In this document: positions 58,666-64,000 of the stretch, piece by piece
Layout: every line of letters begins with the position of its first letter
How positions within the stretch are numbered: position 1 is the first letter of the stretch
Origin: Dryobates pubescens
Lineage: Eukaryota; Chordata; Aves; Piciformes; Picidae
DNA length: 64,000 nt
Direction of reading: 5' to 3'
Assembly: GCF_014839835.1 (NCBI RefSeq)
Contig: NC_071646.1
Coordinates: 6,628,001 to 6,692,000, forward strand
Notes under the pieces: generated by a model
Seen by the model: the letters and a program-made list of their open reading frames with translations, nothing else
Told to the model about the DNA's origin: nothing
Databases searched by the model: none
Position numbers and translations under genes: made by a program

Positions 58666-59098
58666 CAGATTGGGAGCAGCTCAGCAGAGGGCTGTGGGAG
58701 GGATGAATGTTTTACACCAGCCACAGGGCTCAGAGCTGAGCAGTTCCATCCATAGCTGTCTTGGGTCACTGCAGAAGGCCACACTGACACCAGAAGAGCT
58801 CTGTTGGTGTCAGGAGCTGTGTGATGCACTGCAGCATGGCTGCCTGCTGTCTCTGTGCCAGCCCTCAGAAGCCACTGCAGCTCTGCAGAGTGCCCAGGGC
58901 TCAGGCCCTGCCTGCACAGCAGCAGTGCTCACCCCAAGGGAGATGGAGATGGGATCCCTCCTGCCACACTCCTGTGGGGCATCACAGCTGGAGGAGCACT
59001 TGGGTTTCATTGTCCCCAGGTAGAAAACCCTCAGCTCTGCTGCTTCTTCCTCTGCCAGCTGCAGGGAGCTGCTCTGTGCTGCTCTGGGACTCTGCAGT
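58666..59098. other. CEPT1 intron 4 spacer
   Basis: No recognised feature. Confidence 0.4.
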
Positions 59099-59680
59099 GC
59101 TCTCAGAATGGGTTGGGAAGGGCCTTAAGGATCAGCCAGCTCCAGCCCCCTGCCATGCCCAGGGACACCTCCCCCAAGCACAGCTTGCTCAGGGCCTCAT
59201 CCAGCCTGGTCCTGAGCACCTCCAGGCAGGGCACAGCCACAGCCTCCCTGGGCAGCCTGTGCCAGAGTCTCCCCAGCCTCACTCTCCACAATCTCTTCCT
59301 CCTCTCCACTCTCAGTCTCCCCTCTCCCAGCTCAAAGCCATTGTTCCTCCTCCTGTCCCTCCCAGCCCTTGGCCCAAGTCCCTCCCCAGCTCTCCTGGAG
59401 CCCTTCAGCTCCTGCCAGGCTGCTCTGAGGTCTCCCTGGAGCCTTCTCTTCTGCAGGCTGCACAGCTCCAGCTCTCCCAGCCTGTCCCAGCAGAGGTTCT
59501 GCAGCCTCTGCTCACAGAGCCTCCTCTGGAGCCTCTCCAGCAGCTCCAGGTCCTCTTTGTGCTGGGGATCCCCCGAGCTGGAGGCAGTGCTGCAGGTGGG
59601 GGCTGAGCATAGCAGAGGGGCAGAATCCCCTCCCTGTGCTTCTGGCCACTCTGCTTTTGATGCAGCCCAAGACCTGTTTG
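59099..59680 (-). mobile_element. CR1 LINE 3' fragment
   Basis: Antisense copy beginning CTCTCAGAATGGGTTGGGAA and reaching into the terminal coding block. Confidence 0.9.
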
Positions 59681-60139
59681 ACTTCTGGGCATGTAAGTTC
59701 AGCCTGTAGAGTCCCTGTGGTCTGTTTCTATCTCTAAATGAGGTAACTGGTACAATCTTGTTAGGCCTTAGCAGCTGCTGGAGGCTTTTGAAGAGCCACT
59801 TGAGGTGGTTGAGTAGCTCTCAGAAGTAGCTAGAGGTCAGCATTGCTCCAGAGGTGCTGGTGAGGAAGCAGGAGGAGCCTGGGAGCAAGCTGGGCTGGCT
59901 GCAGGAGTCGCTGCAGGACCATCAGCAGGGACTGAGTCCTGTGCAGGAGCCTGGCTGCAAAGCAGCTCTGCCACCTGGGAGAGGGCTCCTGGAGGAGAGG
60001 GGAGCAGGAGAACCTTCACTACTGAAGCAACCCAAAGGCTTTGCTCTCCTCTTGTGCTTTGCAGCACTGGAACTGCTTGCTCTGGACTTGCTGCAGCACA
60101 GCAGGAGCTTGGGCTTGGGGTCAGTGTTGGAGGGGTGCA
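59681..60139. other. CEPT1 intron 4 spacer
   Basis: No recognised feature. Confidence 0.4.
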
Positions 60140-60365
60140 GCTGTGGCTGGGGAGGGACAGCTGAGGGTGTCAGGGAGGGACAGAGCTGGGGAGGGGGAAT
60201 GGAAGGAAGATAGAAATGGGGAGATGGAGACTGGCTGTGAGGAAGAAGTTGTTCCCCAGGAGGGTTGTGAGAGCCTGGCACAGGCTGCCCAGGGAGGTGG
60301 TGGAAGCCTCCTGCCTGGAGGTGTTTGCAGCCAGGCTGGAGGTGGCTGTGAGCAACCTGAGGCCA
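60140..60365 (+). mobile_element. CR1 LINE fragment
   Basis: Sense copy of the 28941-29340 subfamily lacking its 3' tip, interrupted by the next CR1. Confidence 0.85.
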
Positions 60366-60780
60366 CCAAGGTGCTCAGAGGCTGCAGAGCCTCCCCTGTG
60401 GGGCCAGGCTGGGAGAGTTGGGGCTGTGCAGCCTGCAGAAGAGAAGGCTCCAGGGAGACCTCAGAGCAGCCTTGTAGCACCTGAAGGGCTCCAGGAGAGC
60501 TGGGGAGGGACTTGGGCCAAGGGCTGGGAGGGACAGGAGGAGGAACAATGGCTTTGAGCTGGGAGAGGGGAGACTGAGAGTGGAGAGGAGGAAGAGATTG
60601 TGGGGAGTGAGGCTGGGGAGACTCTGGCACAGGCTGCCCAGGGATGTGGCTGAGGCTCCATCCCTGGAGACAGCCAAGATCCAACTTGCTGTGCAGCCTG
60701 CTCTAGTTGGGGCTGTCCCTGGGGGGGTTGGACAGGATGAGCTTCAAGGGTCCCTCCCAAGCCAAGGCACTCTCTGAAGG
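60366..60780 (+). mobile_element. CR1 LINE 3' fragment
   Basis: Sense copy with the unexpanded TTGGGGCTGTGCAGCCTGCA block at 60418, the progenitor type of the 47608-49088 array. Confidence 0.9.
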
Positions 60781-61039
60781 CTGAGCTCCTGCCAGCCTCC
60801 ATGGCCCTGCTGAGCTCAGTGCTGCTGCAGGGTTTGGATGCTGCTCCCTGGAGGAAGCAGAGGAATCCAGGGCTGTGCACAGCCCAGCTGCTCTTGAGGA
60901 ATGCTGGAGAGCTGGGGAACATTCTTGTTCAGTGACACTGCAGCAGTTGTGCACAAGCAGGAGTCCACTTGGCTTAGGAAGAGCAGGAGGATCCTCTGGT
61001 TAACCCTCTGAGCCCTCTTGCCAGCACTGGCACTGGGGG

Positions 61040-61865
61040 GGGCATAAAGGAGAGATTGGTAAATGAGCAGGAGCAGGGCAGGGATGGTGCCCCTGGGCTG
61101 GGCACTGGGGAGGCCACAGCTTGAGTCCTGGGGTCAGCTCTGGGCTCCTCACTCCAGGAAGGACATTGAGAGGCTGGAGCAGGGCCAGGGAAGGGCAACA
61201 GAGCTGGGGAAGGGGCTGGAGAGCAGGGCTGGGGAGGAGCAGCTGAGCTGCAGTGCTCTGTCCAGCCTGGGGCTCCCCTCTTCAAGAGCCAAAGCTGTGC
61301 TGGAATGGTTCTGACTGGCACTGGAGGGGAGCTGCAGCTGGCAGCAGCAGTGGGGTGGGCAGCAGGGGCAGGGCAGGGATTGTGCCCTGAGCTGGGCACT
61401 GGGGAGGGCACAGTCCAGAGCCTCAGTTCAGTTTTGGGCTCCTCAGTCCAAGAAGGACATTGGGAGGCTGGAGCAGGGCCAGGGAAGGGTCTGGAGAAGA
61501 GGGCTGGGGAGGAGCAGCTGAGGGAGCTGGGGGGGTTGAGCCTGGAGCAGAGGAGGCTGAGGGAGACCTCATTGCTCTCTGCAGCTCCCTGAGAGGAGGC
61601 TGCAGCCAGGGGGGGTTGGGCTCTGCTCCCCAGGCTCAGGGGGCAGAAGGAGAGGAGATGGCCTGGAATTGTGCCAGGGGAGGCTGAGGTTGGAGAGGAG
61701 GCAAAATGTCTTTGCTGGAGGAGTGGTCAGGGCCTGGCAGAGGCTGCCCAGGGAGGTGGTGGAGTCCCCATGGCTGGAGGGGTTGCCCATGGCACTTGGG
61801 GCCAGGGTTTGGGGGTTGATCTTGGAGGCCTTTGCCAGCCCAAACCATTCTGTGATTCTCTGAGT
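61040..61865 (+). mobile_element. CR1 LINE fragments, two stacked sense copies
   Basis: The first runs 61040-61250 and the second from about 61255 to the tail GCCCAAACCATTCTGTGATT CTCTGAG at 61840-61865; the GGAAGGACATTGAGAGG block occurs in both. Confidence 0.9.
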
Positions 61866-61954
61866 CTGTGTCTCAGAAGATCACTGAGGTCCTCTTTAGC
61901 AGTCAGCAGCAAGGCACTGAGGCTGCTGTCTTGCCTGGGCAACTCACACCAAAT

Positions 61955-62205
61955 ATCAAACCACAGAACCATTGTATGGCTTGGAAGGGAGCTCAGAGCT
62001 CAGCCAGCTCCAAGCCCCTGCCCTGGGCAGGGACACCTCCCCCCAGCACAGCTTGCTCAGGGCCTCATCCAGCCTGGTCCTGAACACCTCCAGGGATGAG
62101 GCAGCCACAGCCTCCCTGGGCAGCCTGCCTTGGTGTCTCCTCACCCTCACAGTGAAGAACTTCTTCCTCACGTCCCATCTCCACCTCCCCTGCTCTGGCT
62201 TCAAG
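61955..62205 (-). mobile_element. CR1 LINE 3' fragment
   Basis: Antisense copy starting ACCACAGAACCATTGTATGG. Confidence 0.9.
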
Positions 62206-62636
62206 CAGAGAGATGGAAGCCTCCCAAGTCAGAGCTTAGCACAGGGAGCTCTTGGGAACAGCTTCAGGGTCTGTGGGTGATGGGAGGAGGTAAGTCCCTG
62301 ACCTCCATGAGTGCTCCTCCTAAGACTCTGCACCTCCCAGAGTTTTCCCAACCCTTCCTTGAGACCTTTCTCACCTTGGGCAGCTCCCAGAGGGGGGTCT
62401 GGAGCTCAGCAGAGTCTGGTGGGGGTGGGGGTGGTTTATGCTGACTTGCAGGCAGTAGGGCTTGGAGCATGGCTGTGGTAGGTGTTGAGCTTCCTGCCTG
62501 CAGTGTTGCCTTCTGCTGCCTGCCTCAGGCCTGGCTGCCCCCTGCCAGCCCCTCTGCAGTGCTGGCCCTGCAGCAGCTCCTCGCCCCCCGTTAGCCCCTC
62601 CAGCCCGGGCTGCCGAGGGCAGTGTGCAGAGGGATC
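62206..62636. other. CEPT1 intron 4 spacer
   Basis: No recognised feature; TGGTGGGGGTGGGGGTGG near 62418. Confidence 0.4.
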
Positions 62637-63523
62637 TTCCTCACCTTCCTCCTCCTCTCCCTCCTCCTCTCCCTCCTCCTCTTCCTCCTCTCCTTCCTCC
62701 TCTTCCTCCTCTTCTTCCTCCTCTCCCTCCTCTCCCTCCTCCTCTTCTTCCTCCTCTCCCTCCTCCTCTCCCTCCTCCTCTTCCTCCTCCTCTTCCCTCC
62801 TCCTCTTCCCTCCTCCTCTTCCCTCCTCCTCTTCCCTCCTCCTCTTCCCTCCTCCTCTTCCCTCCTCCTCTTCCCTCCTCCTCTCCCTCCTCCTCTTCCC
62901 TCCTCCTCTTCCTTCCTCCTCTTCCTTCCTCCTCTTCCTTCCTCCTCTTCCTTCCTCCTCTTCCTTCCTCCTCTTCCTTCCTCCTCTTCCTTCCTCCTCT
63001 TCCTTCCTCCTCTTCCTTCCTCCTCTTCCTTCCTCCTCTTCCTTCCTCCTCTTCCTTCCTCCTCTTCCTTCCTCCTCTTCCTTCCTCCTCTTCCTTCCTC
63101 CTCTTCCTTCCTCCTCTTCCTTCCTCCTCTTCCTTCCTCCTCTTCCTTCCTCCTCTTCCTTCCTCCTCTTCCTTCCTCCTCTTCCTTCCTCCTCTTCCTT
63201 CCTCCTCTTCCTTCCTCCTCTTCCTTCCTCCTCTTCCTTCCTCCTCTTCCTTCCTCCTCTTCCTTCCTCCTCTTCCTTCCTCCTCTTCCTTCCTCCTCTT
63301 CCTTCCTCCTCTTCCTTCCTCCTCTTCCTTCCTCCTCTTCCTTCCTCCTCTTCCTTCCTCCTCTTCCTTCCTCCTCTTCCTTCCTCCTCTTCCTTCCTCC
63401 TCTTCCTTCCTCCTCTTCCTTCCTCCTCTTCCTTCCTCCTCTTCCTTCCTCCTCTTCCTTCCTCCTCTTCCTTCCTCCTCTCCCTCCTCCTCTCCCTCCT
63501 CCTCTCCCTCCTCCTCTCCCTCC
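62637..63523. repeat. Polypyrimidine satellite, 13-bp core
   Basis: Almost pure C/T for 880 bases on the plus strand. The centre (about 62900-63480) is roughly 45 nearly perfect copies of CCTCCTCTTCCTT; both ends are CTCCCTCCTC-type variants. The 39-base triple unit leaves frames open ([13 protein letters not shown]-type), not a gene. Confidence 0.97.
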
Positions 63524-63814
63524 TCAGGGGCAGAGCTGCTGCTGCTTTGTCTCTTGTCCTTGGAAGATGTTGCTGCAGCTCAGGGCAATGTGAGCCTGGA
63601 GGGGAGGCCTGTGGCTGCCTGCTGGCCTGCAGCTGGAGGGGAAATGAAGTCTTGTGGCATCAGAAGTGCATCAGAGCAGGGAAAGCAGAGGAGCTGGTGG
63701 CTCATTTTTAACCTTATTTGTACCCCCAGAGCAGTTTCCTGTAGCTGGAAGTGGTTCAGTTCATGTTCTCATTGCCTTCTTCTCTACAGTTGGTGTTCTC
63801 TCAGAGTCCCAGGC

Positions 63815-64000
63815 TGGTCTGGGGGGGAAAGGATCTTCAAACCTCCTCCAGTTCTACCCCCTGCAGCCCCCAGGGACATCCCCAGCCCCAGCAGGCTGCT
63901 CCCAGCCCCACACAACCTGCCCTGCACTGGTGCCAGCCCTGGGGCAGCTCCCAGCTCTCTGGGCAGCCTGGCACAGGCTCTCCCCACCCTCAGCACCAAA
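63815..64000 (-). mobile_element. CR1 LINE fragment, cut by the window edge
   Basis: Antisense, third subfamily, nearly the same as 21700-21865 (CCAGGGACATCCCCAGCCCC; CACACAACCTGCCCTGCACT). Confidence 0.9.

Noticed and set aside
62482-63711. Ser/Leu/Pro-rich frames over the pyrimidine tract
   Set aside because: Simple-sequence by-product within a CEPT1 intron.
54390-64000. Fourth CEPT1 coding exon (expected to start IDVTEVQIF-like)
   Set aside because: I looked through the remaining sequence and found no matching peptide in any frame; it should lie beyond the window.

Overview
The window is avian nuclear DNA. Two host genes have intron-exon structures that can be read directly, and almost everything else is transposable-element debris and tandem repeats. 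The overwhelming load of CR1 LINE fragments (more than 50 recognisable pieces), ERVL-like endogenous retrovirus copies and a very high minisatellite content point to a bird. The CR1 density is most like Piciformes (woodpecker allies); that order-level guess is inference from general knowledge. GC-rich, minisatellite-rich sequence around DRAM2 and CEPT1 would suit a microchromosome.

Host genes. DRAM2 lies on the minus strand. All seven coding exons can be placed between 33368 and 21427 with consensus splice sites and continuous phase; they sum to 801 bases (266 residues plus stop), the length of the human protein. CEPT1 lies head-to-head on the plus strand. Its first coding exon (42242-42583) and the next two (50953-51100, 54248-54389) encode about the first 210 residues, including the complete CDP-alcohol phosphotransferase motif; the remaining exons lie past the right edge. 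A CpG island at about 39400-40010 sits between them and is the likely shared bidirectional promoter. DRAM2 is a lysosomal six-span membrane protein tied to autophagy; CEPT1 makes phosphatidylcholine and phosphatidylethanolamine in the ER. Any functional link beyond shared transcription is speculative.

Region by region. 1-15080: a nest of old retroviral copies, mostly ERVL-like and minus-strand, broken, with foamy-virus-type tRNA-Lys primer sites. They carry later insertions: a class II-like solo LTR with a 6-base target duplication, a young two-LTR non-autonomous element with a 5-base target duplication, another probable solo LTR, and CR1 pieces. Two arrays of the same 39-base minisatellite lie at the two ends. 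15080-21426: CR1 pieces and a 20-base minisatellite immediately after the DRAM2 stop codon. 21427-39446: DRAM2, with introns filled by CR1, a solo LTR, a 2-kb 30-base minisatellite and a G-rich array beside exon 1. 39400-64000: promoter and CEPT1, with introns filled by CR1 and several arrays, one of them clearly born inside a CR1 copy.

No tRNA, rRNA or CRISPR features were recognised. The long open frames across the arrays result from repeat composition and are not listed as genes.
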